Counted from the stretch's first letter, positions 1-8,597 are shown. The stretch: 41,109 bases of DNA from Candidatus Avirikenella pullistercoris (GCA_018710935.1 DVIX01000016.1:1-41109); one strand, 5' to 3'. Numbers and translations are program-made. Notes: generated by a model not told the origin, from the sequence alone.

Positions 1-40
1 AAAGGGAAAGGGAAAGGGAAAGGGAAAGGGAAAGGGAAAG
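1..40. repeat. AAAGGG hexamer tandem repeat
   Basis: Six perfect AAAGGG units plus a partial AAAG fill the first 40 bases, and the array may continue to the left of the window. One strand is pure purine. It holds six G-triplets separated by A-triplets, which fits the canonical G-quadruplex pattern (four or more G3 tracts with 3-nt loops). A hexamer array of this kind can change copy number by slippage. No gene next to it is visible in the window. Confidence 0.95.
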
Positions 41-362
41 TCCTCCCTATGGGATTATCGGAAGGCGGGTACCGGAGACAAGCTTGCGGAGGGTGCGGGA
101 AAAAGGCGATATTGCCGGTAGCTTGGAAAGAGAGAAAAAAGGATAAATACCTATAATCAAAGAGAAATAAAAGGATAGTTTTTCTATAAATTAGAATATA
201 TGTTATTGTATATCTGTGTATTATAAATATATACTCATTTTCTCATTTATTCCTGCAAGCCACCATTTTTACCTATTGATTAATCATTTTTGTTATCTAT
301 TTTGATACTTATATCAAACCTATTTACTACCTTCGCATCAGAATATAAAATGCTGGAGTACA
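41..362. other. gene-free left flank, GC-rich then A/T-rich
   Basis: I see no convincing coding sequence here. Bases 41 to about 125 have the G/C-rich texture of the chromosome. From about 130 to 362 the sequence is strongly A/T-rich, so the chromosome-island junction probably lies in this stretch. A weak promoter candidate for the first integrase is TTTG at 301-304 with TACCTTCG at 328-335. The spacing (23) is longer than the usual 19 and the -7 box is imperfect. Bases 297-312 nearly match 17784-17799 and are a tentative attachment-site candidate. Confidence 0.5.
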
Positions 363-1496
363 ATGGGTAGAAGAAAGCAATCAAAAGTAGAAAAAAGTCC
401 GTTCAAGTTGCGGAGAAGAAAACTTGCGGATGGCCGCGAGTCTCTTTTTATAGACCATACTGTTGACGGCAGGCACGAATACGAGTTCCTTAAACTGTAT
501 CTTGTACCGGAAACTTCTGCCAAGGCGAAACGTGAGAACGCGAAAACACTCCGTCAGGCGGAGGAGATAATTATCGCCAAGACCGAAAACATGGTTGATG
601 ACAAGGCACAGGAGGCTGCGGCGAAAGACAAATCCCAAATGTTATTGTCGGACTTCATTAGTATGCTGATAGAGGAATACAAACAACGTGGACAACCCAC
701 ATACCGGCATTTAAGGGCATCTCGCGCTAAATTAGAGAAGTTCCATCCCGGTGCAAGACTGTGTGACATGGACAAGAAATTCTGTGTCGATTATGCCGAG
801 TGGCTACAATCCGAGCCGCTCACTCCGCAAGGGAAGCCGCTTGCCCAAGCCACCGCATTTTCCAGTTTCTGGATTCTCGGCATCATCCTGTCCGCTGCAT
901 GGCAGAAGGGATATATAAAGAACAATCCCTGGAAATCGTTGAGTTTCCAAGAAAAAATAGCGAGACCGGAGAGCAAGCGGGAATTTCTGACCCTTGAAGA
1001 AGTCCGCAAGCTGGAGAAGACCCCTTATGTCAAGGAGAATATACGCATGGCATTCCTGTTTGCCTGCTATTGCGGATTGCGCGTGGGTGATGTTACGGAC
1101 TTGTGCTGGAGCGACATATCAATCAATGGAGGGCGGCACTACATATCGGTAGTAATGCAGAAAAACTCTAAACCCATATCGCTTCCTCTTCCAGCCAAAG
1201 CGTTATCATGGCTTCCTGAGCGTGGAGAACCGGAATCGTCGGTATTTTCGCTTCCGTCACATACCGTCCTGAACAAACATTTGCGTAAATGGGCGGAACT
1301 GGCAGGACTGGAAAAGCACCTTCATTTCCATCTGAGTCGCCATACCTACGGCACGATGCTAATTGTCGCCGGTGTTGACCTTTATACCGCCAGCAAGATG
1401 ATGGGACATGCCGATGTGCGCCCCACGCAAGTCTATGCGAAAATCGTTGACAGGAAAAAAGAGGAAGCCGTTTCACTGATAGACAAAGTATTTTAA
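363..1496 (+). CDS. tyrosine recombinase/integrase, first of a tandem pair
   Basis: This is a 377-residue site-specific recombinase that would catalyse island integration and excision through a covalent 3'-phosphotyrosine intermediate. An arm-type DNA-binding region lies at about residues 10-75 and a SAM-like core-binding domain at about 90-200. The catalytic domain follows with a full set of active-site residues: R240 in CGLRVGD, K267 or K270 in the beta-hairpin QKNSK, H323-L-S-R326, H349 in MMGHADVR and nucleophile Y358. It is clearly paralogous to the next gene, sharing the N-terminal KLADG...YEFLK pattern and C-terminal MGHADVR..Q.YAKIVD. Only 3 nt separate them, so they are almost surely co-transcribed. 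I see no lesion and expect it to be active. Confidence 0.95.
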   Translation: MGRRKQSKVEKSPFKLRRRKLADGRESLFIDHTVDGRHEYEFLKLYLVPETSAKAKRENAKTLRQAEEIIIAKTENMVDDKAQEAAAKDKSQMLLSDFISMLIEEYKQRGQPTYRHLRASRAKLEKFHPGARLCDMDKKFCVDYAEWLQSEPLTPQGKPLAQATAFSSFWILGIILSAAWQKGYIKNNPWKSLSFQEKIARPESKREFLTLEEVRKLEKTPYVKENIRMAFLFACYCGLRVGDVTDLCWSDISINGGRHYISVVMQKNSKPISLPLPAKALSWLPERGEPESSVFSLPSHTVLNKHLRKWAELAGLEKHLHFHLSRHTYGTMLIVAGVDLYTASKMMGHADVRPTQVYAKIVDRKKEEAVSLIDKVF

Positions 1497-1499
1497 GAC

Positions 1500-2672
1500 A
1501 TGGCAACAACAAACAAGAAGTCCAATAAGTTGAAAGAGCCGGTAAGAGTCCGCACAAAGAAACTTGCCGACGGCTCTGAATCGTACTACCTTGACATCTA
1601 CGTTAACGGCAAGCGGAGTTATGAGTTCCTGAAAATGTACCACCTGCCGGAAGTTAATGCGAGGGTCAGGGAGCAGAACCGCGCCACCCGTGAGGCTGTC
1701 GAGACCATAAAATCACAACGCATCATCGAGATTACAAACTCCAGAGCCGGAATCAAGAGCAAATCCGCATGGCAGAAACTGACGCTGGCGGACTGGTTGG
1801 AAAAATTCTATTCCAACCAAGAACGCAAGGGTATCAAGCGCATCGATAAATTGAGAAGCATCATAAAGGTCATCAACCAATACGGCAAAAACACAAGGAT
1901 GGGTGACATTGACAAGAAGTGGGCACTCGGCTTCATTGACTGGATCCAACACACCTATAAAGGCAGACAGGAGAAGTTGTTGGAACAGGGAACAGTCGTG
2001 GCCTATATCTCCCAACTCTCCATAGCCCTGAATGCCGCAGTCCGTGCGGAATGGCTGGGTGAAAATCCGTTTATGCTACTCTCGGCTTCGGAACGTGTAC
2101 AGAAACCGGAATCGAAACGCCAGTTCCTTGCCATTGAGGAGGTGAAACTTCTTATTGCCACCGAATGCCGTAACATGACGGTGAAGCAGGCTTACCTGTT
2201 CTCTTGCTATTGCGGACTTCGTTTGAGCGATATGGAAACCCTTCGCTGGAAAGACATCATATGTAATGACGGTAGGTACATGATTGCCACCGTGCAGCAG
2301 AAGACATCCACTCCCATTTATACACCGCTTTCGCAGAATGCCGTCAAGTGGCTACCAGAGAGGAAAGCGGATGAAAATGACGAGACGCTTGTTTTCGCAG
2401 AACTTCCGTCCCGACCGACCACCAATAAAATTCTCAGGCAATGGGTGGAAAAGGCCGGTATTGACAAGAAAATCACCTACCACACAAGTCGGCATACCTT
2501 TGGAACGATGATGATGACCGTTGGGGCTGATCTTTATACCACCTGCAAACTGATGGGACATGCCGATGTGCGCACTACACAGATATACGCGAAAATTGTC
2601 GACAGCAAGAAAATCGAGGCCGTCAATATGGTGGATAAGATGTTTGAAAAGATGGAATCCGACCAAGAATAA
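1500..2672 (+). CDS. tyrosine recombinase/integrase, second of a tandem pair
   Basis: This 390-residue tyrosine recombinase is a paralogue of the upstream gene and starts 3 nt after its stop. The layout is the same: arm-binding N-terminus, SAM-like core-binding domain (about 95-200) and catalytic domain with R241 in CGLRLSD, lysine in QQKTS, H328-T-S-R331, H354 in LMGHADVR and Y363. Both paralogues keep a complete active site, so neither looks like a mere accessory factor. They could act together on two different att strands, or one could be specialised for excision. This division of labour is inference. The following 235 bases hold no gene but do contain repeats and the promoter of the next gene. 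Confidence 0.95.
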   Translation: MATTNKKSNKLKEPVRVRTKKLADGSESYYLDIYVNGKRSYEFLKMYHLPEVNARVREQNRATREAVETIKSQRIIEITNSRAGIKSKSAWQKLTLADWLEKFYSNQERKGIKRIDKLRSIIKVINQYGKNTRMGDIDKKWALGFIDWIQHTYKGRQEKLLEQGTVVAYISQLSIALNAAVRAEWLGENPFMLLSASERVQKPESKRQFLAIEEVKLLIATECRNMTVKQAYLFSCYCGLRLSDMETLRWKDIICNDGRYMIATVQQKTSTPIYTPLSQNAVKWLPERKADENDETLVFAELPSRPTTNKILRQWVEKAGIDKKITYHTSRHTFGTMMMTVGADLYTTCKLMGHADVRTTQIYAKIVDSKKIEAVNMVDKMFEKMESDQE

Positions 2673-2760
2673 TTGGATTTTAGTCCGAGAGTTGACCTGA
2701 TTAGTATTTTATTTATTATTTCAGATCTATTTTCGGCTTATTTTTATTGTGGCAATAAAT

Positions 2761-2876
2761 ATTGAGATTGCTGCAATTTTCCGTAAATTTAATTTCGAGA
2801 TACATGAGATACGGGTAAACAAATTGAGATTAGTGTAATTTTAAAGATAAAACATTTTGAGATTGATGTGAATTGC
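2761..2876 (+). repeat. three direct repeats upstream of the ATPase promoter
   Basis: Three similar units share the pattern wTTGAGATTNNTGNNAATT. They start at 2761 (ATTGAGATTGCTGCAATTTT), 2823 (ATTGAGATTAGTGTAATTTT) and about 2857 (TTGAGATTGATGTGAATT). A degenerate GAGATAC doublet lies between the first two. The third copy overlaps the -33 box of the promoter for the DUF4143-type ATPase gene. The layout suggests operator sites or recombinase arm sites. The ligand is unknown. Confidence 0.7.
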
Positions 2877-2886
2877 ATTACCTTTG
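2856..2886 (+). promoter_or_regulatory. Bacteroidetes promoter of the ATPase gene
   Basis: TTTG at 2856-2859, a 19-nt spacer and TACCTTTG at 2879-2886 match the Bacteroidetes -33/-7 consensus exactly. Transcription should begin near 2892. This makes the possible TTG start at 2884 untenable and supports the ATG at 2908. Confidence 0.85.
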
Positions 2887-2907
2887 TCCTCAATTAAAGA
2901 CTTTTAT

Positions 2908-4239
2908 ATGATATTCAAAAGGAAAATATACGATGAACTTCTGCAGTGGAAGCGGACGGACGACGGCAGGACAGCCGTATTGATACAGGGCGCAAGGCGT
3001 GTGGGTAAATCTACGATTGCCGAAGAATTTGCGGCTAACGAATATGAAACCTATATACTGGTAGATTTTGCCGCCTGTTCTACCGAAATCCGAGAGTTGT
3101 TCAATGACCTTTCCAATCTTAACCGTATTTTCATGCGCCTGCAACTTGAATATGGAGTAGAGTTGAAGGAACGGAAGTCAGCCATCATCTTTGATGAAGT
3201 CCAGCTTGCGCCAAAAGCAAGGCAGGCTATCAAGTATCTTGTGAAAGACGGGAGGTATGATTATATAGAAACTGGCTCGCTTATATCCATACGCAAGAAC
3301 GTCAAGGACATTCTGATTCCAAGTGAGGAAATGAAACTGCATATGTATCCGATGGATTATGAGGAGTTCAAGTGGGCATTGGGAGATACGGCAACGATAA
3401 AATTGCTTCAAAGCTGTTTTCAAAACAGGACTTCGTTAGGAGATGCCACAAACCGCAAACTGATGCGTGACTTCCGCCTGTATATGCTTGTAGGCGGTAT
3501 GCCGCAGGCTGTGGCGTCCTTTCTTGAAAGCAACAACTTGGAAAAGGTGGACAGCGTGAAACGTTCCATCATCACATTGTATGAAGATGACTTCAACAAG
3601 ATAGACCCTACTGGTAACGCCTCCAAAATGTTCCGTCAGATTCCTGCCCAGCTGACGAGCAATGCCAACAGATATCAGGCATGGAGTGCAACGGACGGAA
3701 AACGTAATTCTAAACTGGCGGAGATTATCTCGGAAATCAAGGAGTCAATGGTAGTCAATATGGCTTATCATGCCAACGATCCAGGCGTAGGAATGGCATT
3801 GCACCAAGACCCGAACAAATACAAGATGTTTATGGGCGATACAGGCTTGTTTGTCACCCTCGCATTTTGGGACAATAAATTTACCGACAACACGATTTAT
3901 CATAAACTGCTCAGCGACAAATTAAGTGCGGATCTTGGGTATGTCTATGAAAACGCTATCGCACAAATGTTGAAAGCCTCCGGGCATGAGTTATACTATT
4001 ACACATTCCCCACTGACAGTGGGAAACACAACTATGAAGTGGATTTCCTGATTGCCGATGGGGATAAGATAAGTCCTATCGAGGTAAAATCTTCCGGTTA
4101 TAAGGCACATGTTTCGTTGGATGCCTTTTGCAAAAAGTTTTCAGTCCGGATAAAAAACAAGTATCTGATTTACACGAAAGATATGCGTAAGGAGGAGGAT
4201 GTGCAATATCTTCCGGCATATATGACAATGTTCCTATGA
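2908..4239 (+). CDS. ATPase of the AAA_14 / DUF4143 type
   Basis: The 443-residue protein has an N-terminal P-loop ATPase domain: Walker A GARRVGKST at residues 28-36 and Walker B AIIFDEVQ with D96-E97. The C-terminal domain has YEVDFLI...SPIEVKSSGY near residues 372-395, the PD-(D/E)XK-like pattern usual for DUF4143. The ORF can be extended to a TTG at 2884, but that codon sits inside the -7 box, so I chose the ATG at 2908. The family is abundant in Bacteroidetes and in mobile DNA, and its role is unsettled. The stop overlaps the next small gene by an ATGA, which suggests translational coupling. Repeats upstream hint at local control. Confidence 0.85.
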   Translation: MIFKRKIYDELLQWKRTDDGRTAVLIQGARRVGKSTIAEEFAANEYETYILVDFAACSTEIRELFNDLSNLNRIFMRLQLEYGVELKERKSAIIFDEVQLAPKARQAIKYLVKDGRYDYIETGSLISIRKNVKDILIPSEEMKLHMYPMDYEEFKWALGDTATIKLLQSCFQNRTSLGDATNRKLMRDFRLYMLVGGMPQAVASFLESNNLEKVDSVKRSIITLYEDDFNKIDPTGNASKMFRQIPAQLTSNANRYQAWSATDGKRNSKLAEIISEIKESMVVNMAYHANDPGVGMALHQDPNKYKMFMGDTGLFVTLAFWDNKFTDNTIYHKLLSDKLSADLGYVYENAIAQMLKASGHELYYYTFPTDSGKHNYEVDFLIADGDKISPIEVKSSGYKAHVSLDAFCKKFSVRIKNKYLIYTKDMRKEEDVQYLPAYMTMFL

Positions 4240-4490
4240 TTATGGAGGTTATGCTATCAAATATTGCCCAACGGCTAAGTGAGATAAACACACTTCTCAC
4301 CACTTGCAAGCAAGAAGATTTTTCTTTTGAAAAAGCCCTGCCATTATCCCTGTTCTACCGTGATTTCAGCGATACGAACAGTCTTGTAAGCAAGGTAACT
4401 GAGTTGGCAAAGGAAAATCCCGGAGAACTATTGCAACTTTTATCTTCCCTTATTTCGGAATCAGACAAATACCTGTCGCTTGATAAATAG
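4236..4490 (+). CDS. small hypothetical protein coupled to the ATPase
   Basis: The product is an 84-residue acidic, mostly helical protein without membrane segments, signal peptide or recognisable motif. Its ATG overlaps the TGA of the ATPase gene (ATGA), so the two are probably translated together and the small protein may be a partner of the ATPase. Alternative starts are the ATG codons at residues 3 and 6. I do not recognise the family and assign no function. Confidence 0.5.
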   Translation: MIMEVMLSNIAQRLSEINTLLTTCKQEDFSFEKALPLSLFYRDFSDTNSLVSKVTELAKENPGELLQLLSSLISESDKYLSLDK

Positions 4491-4502
4491 GTATTACAGG
4501 TA

Positions 4503-5020
4503 GTGGACTTCAAAGCAATTTTCGAAGAACACCTCAGACCGTTTGAACTTAGGTATTAAGCAGCCAAGGAAACCGCCACAATCTTGTGGCAGAACTATTC
4601 GGCCATGAGCAACCGGCTGGACTTCCTGCGGCTGGCTTCCGAAGAATACAAGTCACTTGATACAGAATGTGATGCGGCAAAGGCAGAATATGACAAAGCC
4701 CATGCGCACGTGAACCTGTTATATAAGGAGTGGCAACAGGAGCACGACCGGTATTTCTGTGTGTACTGTTTCAAGCCGATGTTCCTTGATGTGCTGGTGG
4801 AACGCCTTAAAGGTATCGCAGAAAGTATCATTGCCGACATCAGCCGCAGGAGGAACGACGTGCGATGTTCCGCAACCAGTCATGGATGGTCGGTGCATTG
4901 CAACTGCTCGGCAGGACAGCGGAAGCGGTTACAAAGATTATTGACCGCCATTTCGCACCGAACAGGATTCCCGAAAATCCCCAAACACAGGAACAGGCAG
5001 AAGTAAAAGAAAAGATATGA
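4503..5020 (+). pseudogene. decayed mobilization accessory gene
   Basis: One reading runs from a GTG at 4503, is stopped by TAA at 4557-4559, and continues in the same frame to about 4845 as a helical, coiled-coil-like sequence. The sensible C-terminus (RAMFRNQSWMVGALQLLGR...) then lies in another frame and ends at TGA 5018-5020. Restoring one base near 4800-4870 and turning TAA into a sense codon (GAA would fit) gives exactly 173 codons ending in the ATGA overlap with the relaxase gene. The position, directly upstream of and overlapping a relaxase, suggests a relaxosome accessory role. The family is not recognised. Apparent short ORFs beginning at 4584 or 4759 are fragments of it. Confidence 0.7.
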
Positions 5021-5868
5021 TAGGCAAGGCAAAATCCATAAGTCACGGAATAAACAACATCAGATATATTACAGGAAAGTCGAGGAACAAGAAGCATCCC
5101 GAACTTATATACCATGTCAAGGACAATCTGCTTCCGTGCAGGCTTGATGCACAAGGCATATGGGATATGATGAAAGCCCATGCGCCGATGGTTAAGAACG
5201 TCATTCGCATTGAAATCAGTCCGGCAAAAGAACACACGGAATATTTCACCCTAAAAGATTGGGAAAAGTTGTGGGATGACTTTGTCCGTGAGTTTGACAG
5301 CATGGAGTTCAAGGACAAGCATGGCAATGTGTATTCCCACAGGACAAACCTTGCCGGAAGCATCTATTCCGTAAGTTTGCATCTGGAATCGAAGAGCGGC
5401 ATTTCCCACCTGCACGCTGCGGTCTGCCGCAAAGACAAGGATGGCAGAACCAACAACGACCACAACATACATCTCCGCGCACAATATGCCGCGGAGCGTA
5501 TAGCCCGGAAACGGGGTTGGACGACAGCAGCGGAAACCTGCAGGACAAACGCCGACGAGGTTGCCCGGGAACTTACGGGTATCCTGTGTTCCATGCCGTC
5601 ATGGTCATGGAACGATTATGTTGCGAGGGTACGGAAAAAGGGTTATACGCTCGAAGAACGGCGTGACAAGAAAAATGTGTTGCGGGGCTATACGGTCGGT
5701 ATCGGAGATGTCATCTACAAGGCTTCGGAACTTGGCAAAGGCCGCACCCTGATGGCATCAAAGATTGAAACGACGTGGAACAGACTTCACAACCGGTCCG
5801 CAACAGAGCTTAAACAGGAAGAAAACAAGGTCCGGCGCAGACTGCAACGCGTTCCGATGCAGACTTGA
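5017..5868 (+). CDS. relaxase, MOBP-like mobilization nuclease
   Basis: The 283-residue relaxase would nick the transfer origin and stay bound to the 5' end of the transferred strand through a tyrosine. Y17 in NIRYITGKS is the likely nucleophile. The metal-binding motif appears as H122-x-E-x6-H131-L-H133, followed by the conserved KDGRTNNDHN segment. The catalytic part fills about residues 1-160 and a basic helical tail follows. The start overlaps the decayed accessory gene by ATGA, and the stop overlaps the next gene by TTGA, so this was a tightly coupled mobilization operon. The relaxase itself shows no lesion. No oriT could be picked out by eye. Confidence 0.85.
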   Translation: MIGKAKSISHGINNIRYITGKSRNKKHPELIYHVKDNLLPCRLDAQGIWDMMKAHAPMVKNVIRIEISPAKEHTEYFTLKDWEKLWDDFVREFDSMEFKDKHGNVYSHRTNLAGSIYSVSLHLESKSGISHLHAAVCRKDKDGRTNNDHNIHLRAQYAAERIARKRGWTTAAETCRTNADEVARELTGILCSMPSWSWNDYVARVRKKGYTLEERRDKKNVLRGYTVGIGDVIYKASELGKGRTLMASKIETTWNRLHNRSATELKQEENKVRRRLQRVPMQT

Positions 5869-6818
5869 AAACAGCCAGTGACAGACCCGTTACAGATTAT
5901 TCCTCATGGCACGACGGAACATCAAGGTATGAACTTACACATGATGGCAGGGATTACAGGTTCTATATTCCCAACAATGTCATGCAACTGTTCGATGACG
6001 AGTTCGACTACCGGGAAACAGCAAACCACAATGAGCTTACAGACTATGCAGTGGCTCTGTTTGTCGGCATGATGAACGTCCCGGCTGTCCCGTCAGGTGG
6101 CGGATGCGGCACTTCCAGCGACCTGCCTTGGGGACGGAAAGAGGACGAGGACGAAATGGAACACGCTCGGAGGTGCGCCTATGCCGCCATAAAGAGATTT
6201 GGTAAGAAACCTAAATTATCAACAGGCGATAGGCAAAGAGTTATGGCAAATAAGAAATTCGATTACAGTAACGATATGGTACAAGACAATAATCCGCAAA
6301 ATGAAAACGAAAGTAAAGAACACTTGCGTCGTCAACATCTTGAGCAGCGCAATAATGCGCTGGCAAACGAGTTTCGCGACCTCAAACCGGAAATCGGCAG
6401 GGCTTACAACTGCCTGTGCAACCTTGTCGAAAAGTCAGGTGCGCTTTCCGAAATCATGCTCAACCTGATTGACCTTTTGAAAACTGTCCTGCCTGTCAGA
6501 CTGTCCAATGAAGACAAGAAAGCGTTGCAGAACGAATTGCACGGTATAGCCGACAATGTAATCTCAAAAATCCGCAAGGTGCGTGAAAAGATGGAAAATG
6601 ACATCCGCAAAATGGACAGTCGCATCTCCCTTACTCCTGCAACATTCTGGTGCATGGTTGCGCTACTGATATTCTTCTCGACATTCTTTGCGATTGTTAT
6701 TTTCGCCAATATGAAATTGTTTCATTCCGGAATACTGACGGAGATAATAATCATACATTCAATCTTGATTGCGCTGACGCTTATAATCATTGCCCTTACA
6801 TTTTACAGAAACAAGTAG
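5865..6818 (+). CDS. mobilization-region membrane protein, possible fusion
   Basis: The ORF has 317 residues if it starts at the TTG overlapping the relaxase stop (TTGA). The next in-frame ATG is at residue 40. Residues 1-120 are soluble and look like the C-terminal part of relaxase-operon proteins. A second module begins at about residue 127, where an ATG at 6243 has a purine-rich stretch in front of it. It has a long helical, probably coiled-coil region (about 150-255) and two transmembrane helices (about 257-283 and 288-313). This could be two ancestral genes joined by loss of a stop, or one gene with an internal start. A role in anchoring the relaxosome to the membrane is inference. It converges on the AAA+ ATPase gene, 47 nt away. 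Confidence 0.6.
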   Translation: MKTASDRPVTDYSSWHDGTSRYELTHDGRDYRFYIPNNVMQLFDDEFDYRETANHNELTDYAVALFVGMMNVPAVPSGGGCGTSSDLPWGRKEDEDEMEHARRCAYAAIKRFGKKPKLSTGDRQRVMANKKFDYSNDMVQDNNPQNENESKEHLRRQHLEQRNNALANEFRDLKPEIGRAYNCLCNLVEKSGALSEIMLNLIDLLKTVLPVRLSNEDKKALQNELHGIADNVISKIRKVREKMENDIRKMDSRISLTPATFWCMVALLIFFSTFFAIVIFANMKLFHSGILTEIIIIHSILIALTLIIIALTFYRNK

Positions 6819-6865
6819 CATACAGAGAATATCGTCAGGTTCTAAGACATTATTGTCCATACCTT

Positions 6866-8569
6866 TTAAAGTTGGAATCCAATTTTTGCCCGAGTTGAAT
6901 TGGTAATACGTTCATTACGGCATATTTCAATAATTGATGGAATATCAACACCTTCTTTTCCCGACAAAATGGCATTGACCGTGTATTTACGGATGATATT
7001 TTCAATCTCTCCGCCTGAAAGGTCGAATTGTGAAGCAATGGTGTGGGTTTCCTTTTCTGTCAATAACGGCAACATGGCTTGCCATATTTTGATTCGCGCT
7101 TCCACAGTTGGACGATTGAATTGTATCTTGTAGAGAAAACGGCGCTCGAATGCCTTGTCCAGATTGGAAGTAAGGTTGGTTGTAGCAATCATGATACCTT
7201 CTAAACTTTCCATTTCCTGAAGAATGATATTCTGTATGGAGTTTTCCATTTTATCCACAGCACGAGTCGCTCCTTCCATTCGTACACCAAGTACTGCATC
7301 CGCTTCATTAAAAAGCAGAATCGGGGCAAGTGTGGAATCCTTGCAGATGCTGCGGTAACGGTCAAACAGTTTTTTCATGTTCTGCTCGCTTTCGCCAACC
7401 CAGCAACTTTTAATTTTATCCACATCCACTCGAAGAATGTCCCGTCCGGTGGCACGGGCTATCTGATATACTGTTTCGGTCTTGCCGGTTCCGGGCGAAC
7501 CATAAAATAGACTACAGAAACCCGTTCTCATTCCGGCTGTCCGCAGCCTATTCTGAACTTCATTGAAACGGTCGGCAGAGAGTATTGATGAAAGTTCATT
7601 TACCTGATTTTGTTCTGCGGTATTATAAATGAGTGTCTTTTCCGGAAAAGAATCCGATGTTATCAAGTTATGATCCGATTTGGATTTCAAAGTCAGATTT
7701 AATTCTGAAAGCAACTCGGTTTTGGCATATTCGGTTAGCTTGAAACAATCGGAACGAGCCATTCCGTCCTCATTTACATTTTCAATCAGATTATATTCAA
7801 AAAGTTCTGAAGTACGACTGCGGAGTTCACTTTTACACCAATTGGGAATTTTATCATTATCGTACAGATTGTCTATATCGTGAAATCCTATATGGTCGTC
7901 ATCATTTTCTATAAAAAGGTGAGCCATGAAAATGAATAACAGACAATCTTCCTCTCCGAGATTAAATCCTTTTAGTGTGCGTGCAAAATAAGTGCTCTTT
8001 ATCTCTGAAAGGTTGTCATTAGTCTGGGCAAGAAGTGTTTCATGTGTTATTTCATCATCATTCATCTCCTCCATCAAATCATTGAATCTGTCAAAGAATG
8101 ATTGAAGGTCTGTTATAGGTTCCGTGACATAAATGTATGGTTGGTTCTTTCTCAAAGTTTTGAGGACTTCTACCGGAACACGATAAGAAAGGCAATTGCG
8201 AGAACGGGAAGCGCGTAAATAATGTTTTTCTTCAAGCGCATCAATTTCGGATGAGAGCCTTAACATTTTTGTGGTGCGGCATCCTATATATGATGCAATC
8301 TCCGACATGCGAATAGAGTTATCTTCGCTTCGGTCTACAAATAAAGCCAATAAAATGGTTTGTAATGGGGACAACTTCAACTTCTGCGAAGCATACCTTA
8401 TATAAGTCGATGCCTCACGGTAAAAATCAGAAGTAAGATTGGAATCTTTAGCCAAATCAACTATATACTCGAATGCTTCAAGTATATTCTTAACACGAAC
8501 CTTCTCTACTATTTCTTTTTGCAATACTTCACAAAACTCTGTTTCCTTGATATCGAAATGCTCTTTCAT
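6866..8569 (-). CDS. AAA+ ATPase with winged-helix-like N-terminal regions
   Basis: The 567-residue protein has a C-terminal AAA+ module: Walker A GSPGTGKT at 357-364, Walker B ILLFNEAD at 417-424 (Asn-Glu instead of the usual Asp-Glu) and a sensor/arginine-finger segment AFERRF near 473-477. Residues about 67-139 and 210-286 each look like a winged-helix fold, so the N-terminal half may bind nucleic acid or partners. I chose the ATG at 8569: it has AGAGG upstream and lies downstream of a clear -7 box at 8598-8605. A longer ORF to 8707 would start before the promoter. The promoter shares the WYL-type operator with rtcB and others, which places this ATPase in the same regulon. The function is unknown; remodelling of an RNA or nuclease complex is a guess. 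Confidence 0.85.
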   Translation of the reverse strand: MKEHFDIKETEFCEVLQKEIVEKVRVKNILEAFEYIVDLAKDSNLTSDFYREASTYIRYASQKLKLSPLQTILLALFVDRSEDNSIRMSEIASYIGCRTTKMLRLSSEIDALEEKHYLRASRSRNCLSYRVPVEVLKTLRKNQPYIYVTEPITDLQSFFDRFNDLMEEMNDDEITHETLLAQTNDNLSEIKSTYFARTLKGFNLGEEDCLLFIFMAHLFIENDDDHIGFHDIDNLYDNDKIPNWCKSELRSRTSELFEYNLIENVNEDGMARSDCFKLTEYAKTELLSELNLTLKSKSDHNLITSDSFPEKTLIYNTAEQNQVNELSSILSADRFNEVQNRLRTAGMRTGFCSLFYGSPGTGKTETVYQIARATGRDILRVDVDKIKSCWVGESEQNMKKLFDRYRSICKDSTLAPILLFNEADAVLGVRMEGATRAVDKMENSIQNIILQEMESLEGIMIATTNLTSNLDKAFERRFLYKIQFNRPTVEARIKIWQAMLPLLTEKETHTIASQFDLSGGEIENIIRKYTVNAILSGKEGVDIPSIIEICRNERITNSTRAKIGFQL

Positions 8570-8597
8570 TTGTGTTACCTCTTTTAGTATTTCGGTA

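Noticed and set aside
2884..2907. N-terminal extension of the ATPase to a TTG start
   Set aside because: The TTG is part of the TACCTTTG -7 box, so it would not be in the mRNA.
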